Part shown: piece by piece, positions 46,841-56,650 of the stretch
How positions within the stretch are numbered: position 1 is the first letter of the stretch
Layout: the number at the start of each line of letters is the position of its first letter
Assembly (NCBI RefSeq): GCF_000210895.1
Contig: NC_015964.1
Coordinates: 1,819,501 to 1,883,500 of the forward strand
Direction: 5' to 3'
From: Haemophilus parainfluenzae T3T1
GTDB taxonomy: Bacteria; Pseudomonadota; Gammaproteobacteria; Enterobacterales; Pasteurellaceae
DNA length: 64,000 nucleotides
Made by a program: the position numbers and the translations under genes
The notes under the pieces: model-generated
The model's database searches: none
Seen by the model: only the letters and a program-made list of their open reading frames with translations
What the model was told of the DNA's origin: nothing

Positions 46841-48562
46841 ATGTCTATTCTATTACAAGGCGGTCGTTTTAAAAAACGTTTAATGCCGATTTTATTGTCT
46901 GTTGCATTAGCGGGTTGTTCTAACTTATTTGGCAGCAGCTTTACTCAAACATTACAACGTGATGCCAATGCAAGTTCTGAATTTTATATGAACAAATTAG
47001 GACAAGTACAAGATAAAGAAGATCAACAAACTTACAAACTCTTAGCAGCACGTGTATTAATTACTGAAAATAAAGTGCCACAAGCCGAAGAGTTATTAAA
47101 TGAATTGGTTGACTTAAACGAAGCACAACAATTAGACCGCGCTTTAGTCGAAGCACGTATCGCTGCGGCGAAAGGCGCTAATGAGATGGCTGAAAGTAAA
47201 TTACGTGCACTCGATCTGACTAAATTAAGTCCATCACAAAAATCTCGCTATTACGAAACCTTTGCTCAAACAGCTGAAAATCGTAAAGATGTGATTGAAG
47301 CGGTGAAAGCGCGTATCAAAATGGATGAAAACTTAACAGACATTCAACGTCGTAAAGATAATGTTGATAAAACTTGGTCGTTACTCCGTTCTGCAAATAC
47401 TGCTGTTATCAATAATGCCTCAGATGAAGGTAGCGTAGCATTAGGTGGTTGGCTCACCTTGATTAAAGCTTATAACGACAACATCCGTCAGCCAGTACAA
47501 TTAAGCCAAGCGTTACAAAGTTGGAAATCCGCTTATCCAAACCACGTTGCGGCAACCTTTTTCCCTAAAGAGCTAGAAAGCTTGTTGAATTTCCAACAAA
47601 CAAATTTAGCTCAAATTGGTTTAGTCTTACCTTTAAGTGGCGATGGCCAAATTTTAGGTACAACGATTCAATCAGGTTTCAATGATGCAAAAGGTGACTC
47701 AACCATTCCAGTACAAGTGTTTGACTCATCAACTACCCCGATTAATGACATTATTGCACAGGCAAAAGCATCGGGTATTAAAGCGTTAGTGGGTCCATTA
47801 CTTAAACAAAACGTCGATGCCATCATTGCGAATCCAAGTGCAGTACAAGGCATGGATGTGCTCACATTAAATGCAACAGCAAATACTCAAGCAATTAACC
47901 AAGTATGTTATTACGGTTTATCTCCAGAAGATGAAGCAGAGTCTGCGGCGAACAAAATGTGGAAAGATGGTGTTCGTAACCCAATTGTGGCAATGCCACA
48001 AAATGATTTAGGACAACGTGTTGGTAATGCTTTCAACGTACGTTGGCAACGTTTAGCGGGTACAGATGCAAATATTCGCTACTATAACTTACCGGCTGAT
48101 ATTACCTACTTCTTCCAAGGTGCGCCGCAAGATACAAGTGCACTTTATGTCATCTCTTCACCAGATGAATTGGCTGAAATTAAAGGTTATTTAGATACCA
48201 GCAATCCGAATGTACGCATTTATGCAAGCTCTCGTTCTAACGCAGCAAGTAATACACCAGAATACTATGCGAAAATGAATGGCGTTCAATTTAGTGATAT
48301 TCCATTCTTTAAACAAAGCGATTCTTCACAATATCAAAAAGTGGCCGGCTCAACTGGTGGTGAATTCCAATTAATGCGTTTATATGCAATGGGTTCTGAT
48401 GCATGGTTGCTCATCAATCACTTTAATGAATTACGCCAAGTACCAGGTTATACCTTAAGCGGTTTAACCGGTCAGCTTAGTGCTGATTCAAACTGTGATG
48501 TGGATCGCGATATGACATGGTATCAAGTACAAGATGGTAACGTGGTAGCGGTTGCGAACTAA
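46841..48562 (+). CDS. lpoA: Penicillin-binding protein activator LpoA
   Basis: Outer membrane lipoprotein that activates the peptidoglycan synthase PBP1A. It is 573 residues. The lipobox LAGC gives lipidation at C26. The N-terminal TPR-like helical region (to about 250) precedes a periplasmic-binding-protein-like domain beginning near QIGLVLPLSGDGQILG. It is shorter than E. coli LpoA and near the H. influenzae length. yraN starts three bases after its stop. Confidence 0.93.
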   Translation: MSILLQGGRFKKRLMPILLSVALAGCSNLFGSSFTQTLQRDANASSEFYMNKLGQVQDKEDQQTYKLLAARVLITENKVPQAEELLNELVDLNEAQQLDRALVEARIAAAKGANEMAESKLRALDLTKLSPSQKSRYYETFAQTAENRKDVIEAVKARIKMDENLTDIQRRKDNVDKTWSLLRSANTAVINNASDEGSVALGGWLTLIKAYNDNIRQPVQLSQALQSWKSAYPNHVAATFFPKELESLLNFQQTNLAQIGLVLPLSGDGQILGTTIQSGFNDAKGDSTIPVQVFDSSTTPINDIIAQAKASGIKALVGPLLKQNVDAIIANPSAVQGMDVLTLNATANTQAINQVCYYGLSPEDEAESAANKMWKDGVRNPIVAMPQNDLGQRVGNAFNVRWQRLAGTDANIRYYNLPADITYFFQGAPQDTSALYVISSPDELAEIKGYLDTSNPNVRIYASSRSNAASNTPEYYAKMNGVQFSDIPFFKQSDSSQYQKVAGSTGGEFQLMRLYAMGSDAWLLINHFNELRQVPGYTLSGLTGQLSADSNCDVDRDMTWYQVQDGNVVAVAN

Positions 48563-48565
48563 TCC

Positions 48566-48925
48566 ATGTTTTCATTAAAACGTCAACAAGGGGCGGGCTT
48601 TGAACATCAAGCCCGCCTTTTCTTAGAAACCAAAGGTCTCAAATTCATCGCTGCGAATCAATATTTCAAATGCGGTGAATTGGATCTTATTATGCAAGAC
48701 GGTCAAACGATCGTTTTTGTTGAGGTACGTCAACGATCCAACTCAGCATTTGGATCCGCTGTTGAAAGCGTGGATTGGCAAAAGCAACAAAAATGGCTGA
48801 ATGCTGCAAACTTATGGCTTGCTAAGCACGATCTGAGCCTTGAAGATGCGGATTGCCGTTTTGATCTTATCGCCTTTGGTAAAACAGCCAGCGATATTCA
48901 ATGGTTTCCTAATTTCCTCGATTAA
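48566..48925 (+). CDS. yraN: YraN family (UPF0102) endonuclease-like protein
   Basis: 119 residues of the Holliday-junction-resolvase-like fold. Conserved residues lie in [35 protein letters not shown] and DCRFDLIAF. The E-x-D and VEVR arrangement resembles PD-(D/E)xK nucleases. The biochemical role is unclear. It is the second gene of the lpoA cluster. Confidence 0.9.
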   Translation: MFSLKRQQGAGFEHQARLFLETKGLKFIAANQYFKCGELDLIMQDGQTIVFVEVRQRSNSAFGSAVESVDWQKQQKWLNAANLWLAKHDLSLEDADCRFDLIAFGKTASDIQWFPNFLD

Positions 48926-48937
48926 TCTTTTCTAATT

Positions 48938-49522
48938 ATGTTACAAAAAGTCAAAGATATTTATAGCGAAAGTATTCAAATTCAAATTTCTGCTTCTAGC
49001 CTACTATCAGAAAATATTGCCACCGCCGCACAAATGGTGATGCAATGTTTACTGAGTGGTAATAAAGTCATTGCTTGTGGAGTCTCTCGCTCTTATGCTA
49101 ATGCACAATTTTTAGTATCAAATCTGCTTAATCGCTATGATTTTGAACGCCCTAGCCTGCCTTCTGTACTGCTTAGCCTTGAAAGTGCGGTCGGTTCTTC
49201 ACTGGTTTTTGATCAACCTAGTGATCAACTTTATCAACATCAATTTAACGCTATTGCTAAACCCGGCGATTTATTGCTCGCCTTTGCCCCTTTAGGCACA
49301 GAAAAAGCCGTGCTAAATACGATTTCCAATGCAGTCAATAAAGAAATTCAGGTGATTGCTTTAACGGGTTCAAATAACGATGCTATTCAAGGTGTATTAG
49401 CTGAAACTGATTTAGAAATCTCCATTCCTGCCACTAAAGAAACACGTATTTTAGAAAATCATTTATTCGTGATTAACGCACTTTGTGAGCTTGTTGATAG
49501 CACACTTTTCCCAAGAGCTTGA
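48938..49522 (+). CDS. diaA: DnaA initiator-associating protein DiaA
   Basis: SIS-domain protein of the GmhA/DiaA family, which in E. coli forms a tetramer and helps DnaA assemble at the origin. It is 194 residues. It has NKVIACGVSRSYANAQFL, GDLLLAFAPLGTEKAVL and IPATKETRILENHLFVINALCELVD. The position between yraN and dolP favours DiaA over the heptose isomerase GmhA. Confidence 0.87.
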   Translation: MLQKVKDIYSESIQIQISASSLLSENIATAAQMVMQCLLSGNKVIACGVSRSYANAQFLVSNLLNRYDFERPSLPSVLLSLESAVGSSLVFDQPSDQLYQHQFNAIAKPGDLLLAFAPLGTEKAVLNTISNAVNKEIQVIALTGSNNDAIQGVLAETDLEISIPATKETRILENHLFVINALCELVDSTLFPRA

Positions 49523-49606
49523 CATTAAAGGATTTTCCAACCAAACTATTTCTAAAATTAATTGACTAATTAATTAGCTCACTCATTTATAAAAAGGAGA
49601 TTAATA

Positions 49607-50188
49607 ATGAAATTGACCCCATTTAAAAAATTAGCCTTCGTCCTAGGCGCATCAATTATGTTACAAGGCTGTGTAGCTGCGGTTGTTGGTGGCGCAGCGG
49701 CTGGCGCAAAAGTTGCAACAGATCCTCGTACCATGGGTACACAAGTAGATGACGAAACCCTAGAAATAAAAGTTGAAAACGCATTAGATAAAGATGCACA
49801 AATTAAATCTGAAGGTCGTGTAAATGCTGTTTCTTACAGTGGTCGCGTCTTATTAATTGGTCAAGTACCGAGTGAAAGTGTAAAAGAAACCGCAACCAGT
49901 CTTGCAAAAGGTGTAGAAGGTGTAAACGACGTATACAATGAATTACGTGTTGGGCCAAAAATTACTTTTGGACAAATTACAAAAGACAGTTGGATTACGA
50001 CACAAATTAAATCTAAACTCTTTGTAGGCGATAATGTAAAAGCAACAGATGTGAAAGTGATCACCGAAAACGGTGAAGTATTCTTACTCGGAAACGTCAC
50101 TCAATCACAAGGTGACTCAGCTGCAGAAATTGCAAGCAAAGTCTCTGGTGTTCAAAAAGTTGTCAAAGTATTTAAATATTTGAATTAA
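49607..50188 (+). CDS. dolP: BON-domain outer membrane lipoprotein DolP
   Basis: Lipoprotein (C22 in the lipobox LQGC) with two BON domains (about 45-115 and 123-193), the DolP/YraP family that supports outer-membrane integrity at the division site. It is 193 residues. A glycine/alanine-rich segment (AAVVGGAAAGAKVA) follows the lipidation site. AAGGAGA precedes the ATG. Last gene before a strong terminator. Confidence 0.93.
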   Translation: MKLTPFKKLAFVLGASIMLQGCVAAVVGGAAAGAKVATDPRTMGTQVDDETLEIKVENALDKDAQIKSEGRVNAVSYSGRVLLIGQVPSESVKETATSLAKGVEGVNDVYNELRVGPKITFGQITKDSWITTQIKSKLFVGDNVKATDVKVITENGEVFLLGNVTQSQGDSAAEIASKVSGVQKVVKVFKYLN

Positions 50189-50205
50189 TTAATTTTTTAA
50201 CTCTT

Positions 50206-50245
50206 AAAGTGCGGTCAAAAATCATCTTGTTTTTGACCGCACTTT
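50206..50245. terminator. Uptake-sequence terminator after dolP
   Basis: Opposed uptake sequences extend to a perfect 16-bp stem (arms 50206-50221 and 50230-50245), eight-base loop, then TTCTTT. The strongest hairpin of this kind in the window. Confidence 0.9.
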
Positions 50246-50377
50246 TTCTTTACAAAGATTTACAAAAAAGATCCTGCCTAAAAAAACATCACTTAGAAGA
50301 TAAGTCATTTATTTTAAATGACTTATCTTTTGTCAATAATGTAAGTAAAAAATTTACTGCTTGAATTCAATTTTAAA

Positions 50378-50425
50378 ACACTCTATCTTGTGCATCGTTA
50401 TTTTTCATAACACTATATCTTGTGT
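50378..50425 (+). promoter_or_regulatory. Two NrdR boxes upstream of nrdA
   Basis: ACACTCTATCTTGTGC (50378-50393) and ACACTATATCTTGTGT (50410-50425) match the NrdR consensus. They are 32 bases apart start to start, about three helical turns, the usual tandem arrangement. Confidence 0.87.
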
Positions 50426-50461
50426 TTTTTAAAGTCATCTCTCTAGCAGGTTTTATCTCCC

Positions 50462-52732
50462 ATGAACAAAGGATTAATGGTTACAAAGCGCGATGGTACG
50501 CTTGAACAAATCAATTTAGACAAAATTCACCGTGTGATTACTTGGGCGGCTGAAGGCTTGGAAAACGTCTCTGTTTCTCAAGTTGAATTGCGTTCTCATA
50601 TTCAATTCTATGAGGGTATTCGTACCTCCGATATTCATGAGACCATTATTAAAGCAGCAGCAGACCTAATCAGCAAAGATACCCCTGATTATCAATATCT
50701 TGCTGCACGTCTTGCGGTTTTCCATTTACGTAAAAAAGCGTATGGCCATTTTGATCCACCTCGTTTATACGATCATGTGAAAAAATTAGTGCGTATGGGC
50801 AAATACGATCCTGCCCTTTTAGCCGACTATACTCGTGAAGAATGGGATGAAATGGATGGGTTTATTGATCACTGGCGTGATATGACCTTTTCTTATGCCG
50901 CAGTAAAACAATTAGAAGGAAAATACTTAGTTCAAAACCGTGTAACTGGTGAGATTTATGAATCTGCACAATTTCTTTATTTATTAGTTGCAGCGAGCTT
51001 ATTCTCAAAATATCCACAAGAAACCCGTTTGGATTACATTCGTCGTTTCTACGATGCAACCTCAACCTTTAAGATTTCTTTACCAACGCCTATTATGGCG
51101 GGGGTTCGTACGCCTACGCGTCAATTCAGCTCTTGCGTATTGATTGAATGTGGTGACAGCTTAGACTCTATCAATGCTACCTCTGCAGCAATCGTAAAAT
51201 ACGTTTCACAACGTGCAGGTATCGGGGTGAATGCAGGTGCAATTCGTGCGTTAGGTAGCCCAATTCGTGGTGGCGAAGCCTTCCATACTGGCTGCATTCC
51301 ATTCTATAAACACTTCCAAAGTGCCGTCAAATCTTGTTCACAAGGTGGCGTACGTGGTGGCGCGGCGACAGTTTACTACCCGATTTGGCACTTAGAAGTT
51401 GAAAGCTTATTAGTATTGAAAAATAACCGTGGTGTGGAAGATAACCGTGTTCGTCACATGGACTACGGCGTACAGTTAAACAAATTAATGTATCAACGCT
51501 TAATTAAAGGCGCAGACATTACTTTATTCAGTCCTTCAGACGTACCTGGACTTTATGAAGCCTTCTTTGCTGATCAAGATAAATTTGAAGAACTTTACGT
51601 GAAATACGAACAGGATCCAAATATCCGCAAACGTTCTGTAAAAGCCGTTGAGTTATTCTCTTTATTAATGCAAGAACGTGCATCAACCGGTCGTATTTAT
51701 ATCCAAAACGTGGATCACTGTAATACCCATTCACCGTTTGATCCGCTTGTTGCACCAGTGCGTCAATCTAACTTATGCTTAGAAATTGCATTGCCAACTA
51801 AACCATTACAACATTTCCATGATGAAAATGGTGAAATTGCCCTTTGTACACTTTCAGCATTTAACTTGGGTAAATTAGAGAATTTAGATGAGTTAGAGAG
51901 CCTAGCAGATCTTGCAGTACGTGCATTAGATGCATTACTTGATTACCAAGACTACCCTGTTCCTGCGGCGAAACGCTCTTCATTAGGTCGTCGTTCACTT
52001 GGTATCGGTGTAATTAACTATGCGTATTATTTAGCGAAAAATGGCGTGCGTTATTCTGATGGCTCAGCGAACGATTTAACTCACCGTACGTTTGAAGCAA
52101 TTCAATACTATCTATTGAAAGCTTCTATGAACTTAGCAAAAGAATTAGGTGCATGTGAATACTTCAATGAAACCAATTACGCAAAAGGTATTTTACCAAT
52201 CGATACATATAAGAACGATATCGATAGCTTAACGCAAGAACCATTGCATTATGATTGGGAAACGTTACGTCAAGAAATCAAAGAGTTTGGTTTACGTAAC
52301 TCGACCTTAACCGCATTAATGCCGTCAGAAACCTCTTCACAGATTTCTAACGCAACAAATGGTATCGAACCACCACGTGGTCATGTAAGTATTAAAGCGT
52401 CAAAAGATGGTATCTTAAAACAAGTCGTACCGGATTATGAAAACTTAAGCGACAACTACGAGTTACTTTGGGATATTCCAAGCAATGATGGTTACTTACA
52501 CTTAGTGGGCATCATGCAAAAATTCGTAGACCAAGCGATCTCTGCAAACACCAACTACGATCCAAAACGTTTTGAAGACGGTAAAGTACCGATGAAAGTG
52601 TTGTTAAAAGATCTTTTAACCGCTTACAAATACGGCTTAAAAACCCTCTACTATCAAAACACTCGTGATGGTGCTGAAGACAGCCAAGAAGATTTAGATG
52701 ACGGCTGTGCAGGCGGTGCTTGTAAGATTTAA
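50462..52732 (+). CDS. nrdA: Ribonucleoside-diphosphate reductase class Ia, alpha subunit
   Basis: Large subunit that reduces ribonucleotides to deoxyribonucleotides aerobically. It is 756 residues. An N-terminal ATP-cone (VTKRDGTLEQINLDKIHRVI) gives dATP control. Active-site cysteines are in FSSCVLIECGDS and NLCLEIALPT, and the C-terminal shuttle pair is in DDGCAGGACKI. The operon leader has two NrdR boxes. Unusually, the next gene is not nrdB but an Abi-alpha-like gene 11 bases away. Confidence 0.97.
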   Translation: MNKGLMVTKRDGTLEQINLDKIHRVITWAAEGLENVSVSQVELRSHIQFYEGIRTSDIHETIIKAAADLISKDTPDYQYLAARLAVFHLRKKAYGHFDPPRLYDHVKKLVRMGKYDPALLADYTREEWDEMDGFIDHWRDMTFSYAAVKQLEGKYLVQNRVTGEIYESAQFLYLLVAASLFSKYPQETRLDYIRRFYDATSTFKISLPTPIMAGVRTPTRQFSSCVLIECGDSLDSINATSAAIVKYVSQRAGIGVNAGAIRALGSPIRGGEAFHTGCIPFYKHFQSAVKSCSQGGVRGGAATVYYPIWHLEVESLLVLKNNRGVEDNRVRHMDYGVQLNKLMYQRLIKGADITLFSPSDVPGLYEAFFADQDKFEELYVKYEQDPNIRKRSVKAVELFSLLMQERASTGRIYIQNVDHCNTHSPFDPLVAPVRQSNLCLEIALPTKPLQHFHDENGEIALCTLSAFNLGKLENLDELESLADLAVRALDALLDYQDYPVPAAKRSSLGRRSLGIGVINYAYYLAKNGVRYSDGSANDLTHRTFEAIQYYLLKASMNLAKELGACEYFNETNYAKGILPIDTYKNDIDSLTQEPLHYDWETLRQEIKEFGLRNSTLTALMPSETSSQISNATNGIEPPRGHVSIKASKDGILKQVVPDYENLSDNYELLWDIPSNDGYLHLVGIMQKFVDQAISANTNYDPKRFEDGKVPMKVLLKDLLTAYKYGLKTLYYQNTRDGAEDSQEDLDDGCAGGACKI

Positions 52733-52743
52733 AGGGGTATATT

Positions 52744-53580
52744 ATGAGTACTGAAGACATTGAAAAAGCCCTAAATCTTCTAAGAGCTGACTCTCCTACT
52801 AATATTCAAGCTATGTTAAATAGTGATAATCCTGATTTGAATGAAGCAGGGAAAATAGAAGCTAGATTAAAAAGAAAGGATGCTGAGAATAAAGAGAAAG
52901 TTAGAAACTTTTTTCCCTCACTCATTAATACAATAAAGGGGGGAAAAGCCCTTAAAAAGATTTCTGATAATTTTAATGAGCTTCCAGAATCAAGAAAAGA
53001 TAGTATTGCAAATAAATATTTAAGACTAGCTGAATGTGATAAACACATTGAAATATCATCAATTCCAGCATTTGCAGATAGTGTAGAAAGGTTACACTAT
53101 CTGGAAGATGAGCCTAACTTAGCTGAATTATTTGAAGAGCTACTAATAAGTACTATTGACTCATCCCAAAAAGAAGTTAATCATCCTGCTTATGTTGAGG
53201 TACTTAAGCAAATAAATAATCAAGAAGCAAAGAATCTTAAACTTATATTCCAAGAACATGAAACTCAGCTAGCTATATCTAATATAAATTTAGTAGTTAA
53301 TGAAAAAGGGCACTACATAAGTCAAAGACAATACTTATTACCTCAGCCCTATTCATCTATTACCAAAAGAGAATTAGAAAATTGGGAGCGTCTAAAATTA
53401 ATATCTATAAATATGGATGCATACTTAACTGATGAATCAGAATACATAGATTTAGAAGATAAAATTGAAGAAACTAATAAGACCCTCCCCTCTCCTAAAA
53501 GGTTAGAGATAAAAAAAGGCATATTATCTTTTACCGATTTCGGTAAAAACTTTGCTAAAGCAGTTGGCATTATAAAGTAG
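52744..53580 (+). CDS. DUF4393 / Abi-alpha family protein inserted between nrdA and nrdB
   Basis: 278 residues, soluble and acidic, without signal peptide or clear membrane helix. The middle (about 100-165) carries the DUF4393 (Abi_alpha) pattern: FADSVERLHYLEDEPNLAELFEEL, then LLISTIDSS, NHPAYVEVLKQINNQEAKNL. The C-terminus SFTDFGKNFAKAVGI matches the family's LTxxGxxF ending. Members are associated with abortive infection in phage defence. It has an AGGGG site, sits 11 bases after nrdA and nine before nrdB, so it should be co-transcribed. Base and codon use differ from its neighbours: AGA and CTA codons are common, and three hand-counted 60-base lines give 51/180 G+C against 26/60 in an nrdB line. 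This suggests horizontal transfer. Confidence 0.82.
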   Translation: MSTEDIEKALNLLRADSPTNIQAMLNSDNPDLNEAGKIEARLKRKDAENKEKVRNFFPSLINTIKGGKALKKISDNFNELPESRKDSIANKYLRLAECDKHIEISSIPAFADSVERLHYLEDEPNLAELFEELLISTIDSSQKEVNHPAYVEVLKQINNQEAKNLKLIFQEHETQLAISNINLVVNEKGHYISQRQYLLPQPYSSITKRELENWERLKLISINMDAYLTDESEYIDLEDKIEETNKTLPSPKRLEIKKGILSFTDFGKNFAKAVGIIK

Positions 53581-53589
53581 GAAAATAAA

Positions 53590-54720
53590 ATGGCATACAC
53601 CACTTTCTCACAAACTAAAAACGACCAATTAAAAGAACCGATGTTCTTTGGTCAAAACGTTAACGTTGCGCGTTACGATCAACAAAAATATGAGACTTTT
53701 GAAAAGCTCATTGAAAAACAACTTTCTTTCTTCTGGCGTCCAGAAGAAGTGGATGTGTCGCAAGACCGTATCGACTATGCCGCGTTACCTGAGCATGAAA
53801 AACACATTTTCATCAGTAACTTAAAATATCAAACCTTATTAGATTCGATTCAAGGCCGTAGCCCGAACGTCGCATTATTACCGTTAGTGTCTATTCCTGA
53901 ATTAGAAACCTGGATCGAGACTTGGACATTCTCTGAAACCATCCACTCTCGTTCTTACACACACATTATTCGTAACATTGTGAACGATCCATCTATCGTA
54001 TTTGATGACATCGTGACGAATGAAGAAATCATCAAACGTGCACGTGACATTTCTTCTTATTACGATGATTTAATCCGTGATAGCCAACTTTATAGTCTAT
54101 ATGGCGAAGGTACATACACGGTAGATGGTAAAGAATGTGTGGTGACATTACGTAACCTGAAAAAACAACTTTACCTTTGCTTGATGAGTGTGAACGCACT
54201 TGAAGCGATTCGTTTCTACGTATCGTTTGCTTGTTCCTTTGCCTTTGCAGAGCGTCAATTAATGGAAGGTAATGCAAAAATCATTAAATTCATCGCCCGT
54301 GATGAAGCCTTACACTTAACTGGTACACAGCACATTTTAAATATTATGGCTGCAGGTCAAGATGATCCTGAAATGGCTGAAATTGCAGAAGAATGTAAAC
54401 AAGAAGCCTATGATTTATTCTTAGCCGCAGCAGAGCAAGAAAAAGAATGGGCGGATTACTTGTTCAAAGACGGTTCAATGATTGGTTTGAACAAAGACAT
54501 TTTGGTGCAATACGTGGAATACATCACCAATATCCGTATGCAAGCAGTAGGTCTTCCATTACCATTTGGTGCGCGTTCTAACCCAATTCCATGGATTAAC
54601 GCATGGCTTGTTTCTGACAACGTACAAGTAGCGCCACAAGAAGTCGAAGTGAGTTCTTACCTTGTTGGTCAAATTGACTCTAAAGTCGATACTAATGATT
54701 TCGGCGATTTCGATCTTTAA
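53590..54720 (+). CDS. nrdB: Ribonucleoside-diphosphate reductase class Ia, beta subunit
   Basis: Small subunit that holds the di-iron tyrosyl radical, 376 residues. Iron ligands and the radical tyrosine lie in [20 protein letters not shown] (the tyrosine of RSYTHI corresponds to E. coli Y122), with [15 protein letters not shown] and [14 protein letters not shown]. The C-terminus ([10 protein letters not shown]) is the peptide that docks on NrdA. AGGA precedes the ATG. No yfaE-like ferredoxin gene follows. Confidence 0.97.
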   Translation: MAYTTFSQTKNDQLKEPMFFGQNVNVARYDQQKYETFEKLIEKQLSFFWRPEEVDVSQDRIDYAALPEHEKHIFISNLKYQTLLDSIQGRSPNVALLPLVSIPELETWIETWTFSETIHSRSYTHIIRNIVNDPSIVFDDIVTNEEIIKRARDISSYYDDLIRDSQLYSLYGEGTYTVDGKECVVTLRNLKKQLYLCLMSVNALEAIRFYVSFACSFAFAERQLMEGNAKIIKFIARDEALHLTGTQHILNIMAAGQDDPEMAEIAEECKQEAYDLFLAAAEQEKEWADYLFKDGSMIGLNKDILVQYVEYITNIRMQAVGLPLPFGARSNPIPWINAWLVSDNVQVAPQEVEVSSYLVGQIDSKVDTNDFGDFDL

Positions 54721-54912
54721 TTAATCACTCTACGTAAAGACCGGTCAGTATTTTCAGAGTTTAAAACCTTTGGAAAATTGACCGCTCTTTTGTTTGTATG
54801 AATATCAAGACATGATGATAAACGTTTTGATTAAAAAAATAGCACAATTTTGCTTTCCTGCATTTATCACCAACACTTCCCCTATAAAACAGATGACTTC
54901 ATTAAAAAAGGC

Positions 54913-54941
54913 TTAACAAAAAACCATGCTATGGGTAGAAT
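54913..54941 (+). promoter_or_regulatory. Probable promoter of lysS
   Basis: -35 TTAACA, exactly 17 bases, -10 TAGAAT, 62 bases upstream of the start codon. Confidence 0.65.
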
Positions 54942-55003
54942 AGAAGAAACCTTTTTATTTTCAATAAATCACATTCTAATTACAAACTAGCGAGGTAAAG
55001 GAT

Positions 55004-56512
55004 ATGTCTGAACAAGAAGTTAAAGAATTAGATCTCAATGGTGAAATGCAAGTTCGCCGTGAAAAATTAGCCGCATTACGTGCAAAAGGTAATGCGTTCC
55101 CGAATCAATTCCGCCGAGATGCCCTTGCTCAAGATTTACATGATAAGTATGAAGCCGAAGATGGCGAAGTATTAAAAGAAAAAGCCATTGAAGTGGCCGT
55201 TGCTGGTCGTATTATGACTCGTCGCGCAATGGGTAAAGCCACCTTTATTACTTTGCAAGATATGAGTGGCAAAATTCAATTATACGTTGCTCGTGATAAC
55301 CTTCCAGAAGGCGTTTATGAAGAAGATGTAGGTAGCTGGGATTTAGGCGATATTATTGGGGTGAAAGGTACACTTTTCAAAACCAAAACCAATGAATTAA
55401 CCATTAAAACAACGGAAGTTCAACTTTTAACCAAAGCGCTTCGTCCATTACCAAACAAATTCCATGGTTTAACTGACATGGAAGCACGTTATCGTCAACG
55501 TTACTTAGATTTAATTTCTAATGAAGAATCTCGCCGCACATTTATTATTCGTTCAAAAGTGATTGCGGGTATTCGTGAATTCTTTATTTCTAAAGGTTTC
55601 ATGGAAGTAGAAACCCCTATGCTACAAGTGATTCCTGGCGGTGCATCTGCTCGTCCATTTATCACTCACCACAATGCATTAGACGTTGATATGTATCTTC
55701 GTATTGCACCAGAACTTTACTTAAAACGTTTAGTGGTTGGTGGTTTTGAACGCGTATTCGAATTAAACCGTAACTTCCGTAATGAAGGGGTTTCTGTTCG
55801 CCACAATCCAGAATTCACTATGCTTGAATACTACCAAGCTTATGCCGATTATCATGATTTAATGGATAATACCGAAGAATTATTGCGTAAATTAGCGATT
55901 GATATTCTTGGTACCACCATTGTGAAATACGGTGATTTAGAATTTGACTTCGGCAAACCATTTGAGCGTATTACACTACATGATGCAACCATTAAATATG
56001 GTGCAGATAAAGGTATCGTAAAAGAAGATCTTTATGACTTCGATCGTGCAAAAGCAACAGCTGAGCGCTTGGGTATCGAAGTACAAAAATCTTGGGGCTT
56101 AGGCTCTATCGTGAATGCGATCTTTGAAGAAGTGGCTGAACATCACTTAATTCAACCAACCTTCTTAATGGCACACCCTGCAGAGATTTCTCCGCTTGCA
56201 CGTCGTAACGATGAAAACCCAGAAGTAACAGACCGTTTTGAATTGTTCATCGGTGGTCGTGAAATTGGTAACGGTTTCTCAGAATTAAACGATGCCGAAG
56301 ACCAAAACGAACGTTTTGATGCACAAGTTGCAGCGAAAGAAGCGGGTGATGATGAAGCGATGTTTAAAGATGATGACTTCGTTGTGGCACTTGAACACGG
56401 TTTACCACCAACAGCAGGTGAAGGTTTAGGTATTGACCGCTTAGCAATGCTTTATGCTAACGCGCCATCTATCCGTGATGTGATCCTATTCCCTGCAATG
56501 CGTCAAAAATAA
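55004..56512 (+). CDS. lysS: Lysyl-tRNA synthetase, class II
   Basis: Charges tRNA-Lys. It is 502 residues. The N-terminal OB-fold anticodon domain is followed by class II motif 1 ([16 protein letters not shown]), motif 2 ([27 protein letters not shown] region) and motif 3 ([13 protein letters not shown]). A separate transcription unit from nrdAB. Confidence 0.97.
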   Translation: MSEQEVKELDLNGEMQVRREKLAALRAKGNAFPNQFRRDALAQDLHDKYEAEDGEVLKEKAIEVAVAGRIMTRRAMGKATFITLQDMSGKIQLYVARDNLPEGVYEEDVGSWDLGDIIGVKGTLFKTKTNELTIKTTEVQLLTKALRPLPNKFHGLTDMEARYRQRYLDLISNEESRRTFIIRSKVIAGIREFFISKGFMEVETPMLQVIPGGASARPFITHHNALDVDMYLRIAPELYLKRLVVGGFERVFELNRNFRNEGVSVRHNPEFTMLEYYQAYADYHDLMDNTEELLRKLAIDILGTTIVKYGDLEFDFGKPFERITLHDATIKYGADKGIVKEDLYDFDRAKATAERLGIEVQKSWGLGSIVNAIFEEVAEHHLIQPTFLMAHPAEISPLARRNDENPEVTDRFELFIGGREIGNGFSELNDAEDQNERFDAQVAAKEAGDDEAMFKDDDFVVALEHGLPPTAGEGLGIDRLAMLYANAPSIRDVILFPAMRQK

Positions 56513-56529
56513 TTAAATTGAAATAACAT

Positions 56530-56555
56530 AAAAGGAAGTCTATTGACTTCCTTTT
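56530..56555 (+). terminator. Terminator of lysS
   Basis: 11-bp stem (AAAAGGAAGTC / GACTTCCTTTT), four-base loop, followed by TTATTG. Confidence 0.9.
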
Positions 56556-56567
56556 TTATTGTTTAAT

Positions 56568-56593
56568 AAGTGCGGTCATTTTTTACCGCACTT
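56568..56593. repeat. Opposed pair of uptake sequences
   Basis: AAGTGCGGT and ACCGCACTT, nine-base arms with an eight-base loop, between the terminators of lysS and the convergent metE-like gene. It may act as a second terminator. Confidence 0.75.
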
Positions 56594-56601
56594 TCATGAA
56601 A

Positions 56602-56635
56602 AAAAGAGATAACCATCTTAACGATTATCTCTTTT
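56602..56635 (-). terminator. Terminator of the metE-like gene
   Basis: 11-bp stem (AAAAGAGATAA / TTATCTCTTTT), twelve-base loop. On the minus strand it is followed by a T run and then the USS pair. Confidence 0.8.
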
Positions 56636-56650
56636 ACATTCTAATTGAAA

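Noticed and set aside
54740-54792. Terminator after nrdB (imperfect inverted repeat resembling uptake sequences)
   Set aside because: The stem has a mismatch and the loop is about 30 bases or more, so it is too weak to list as a feature.
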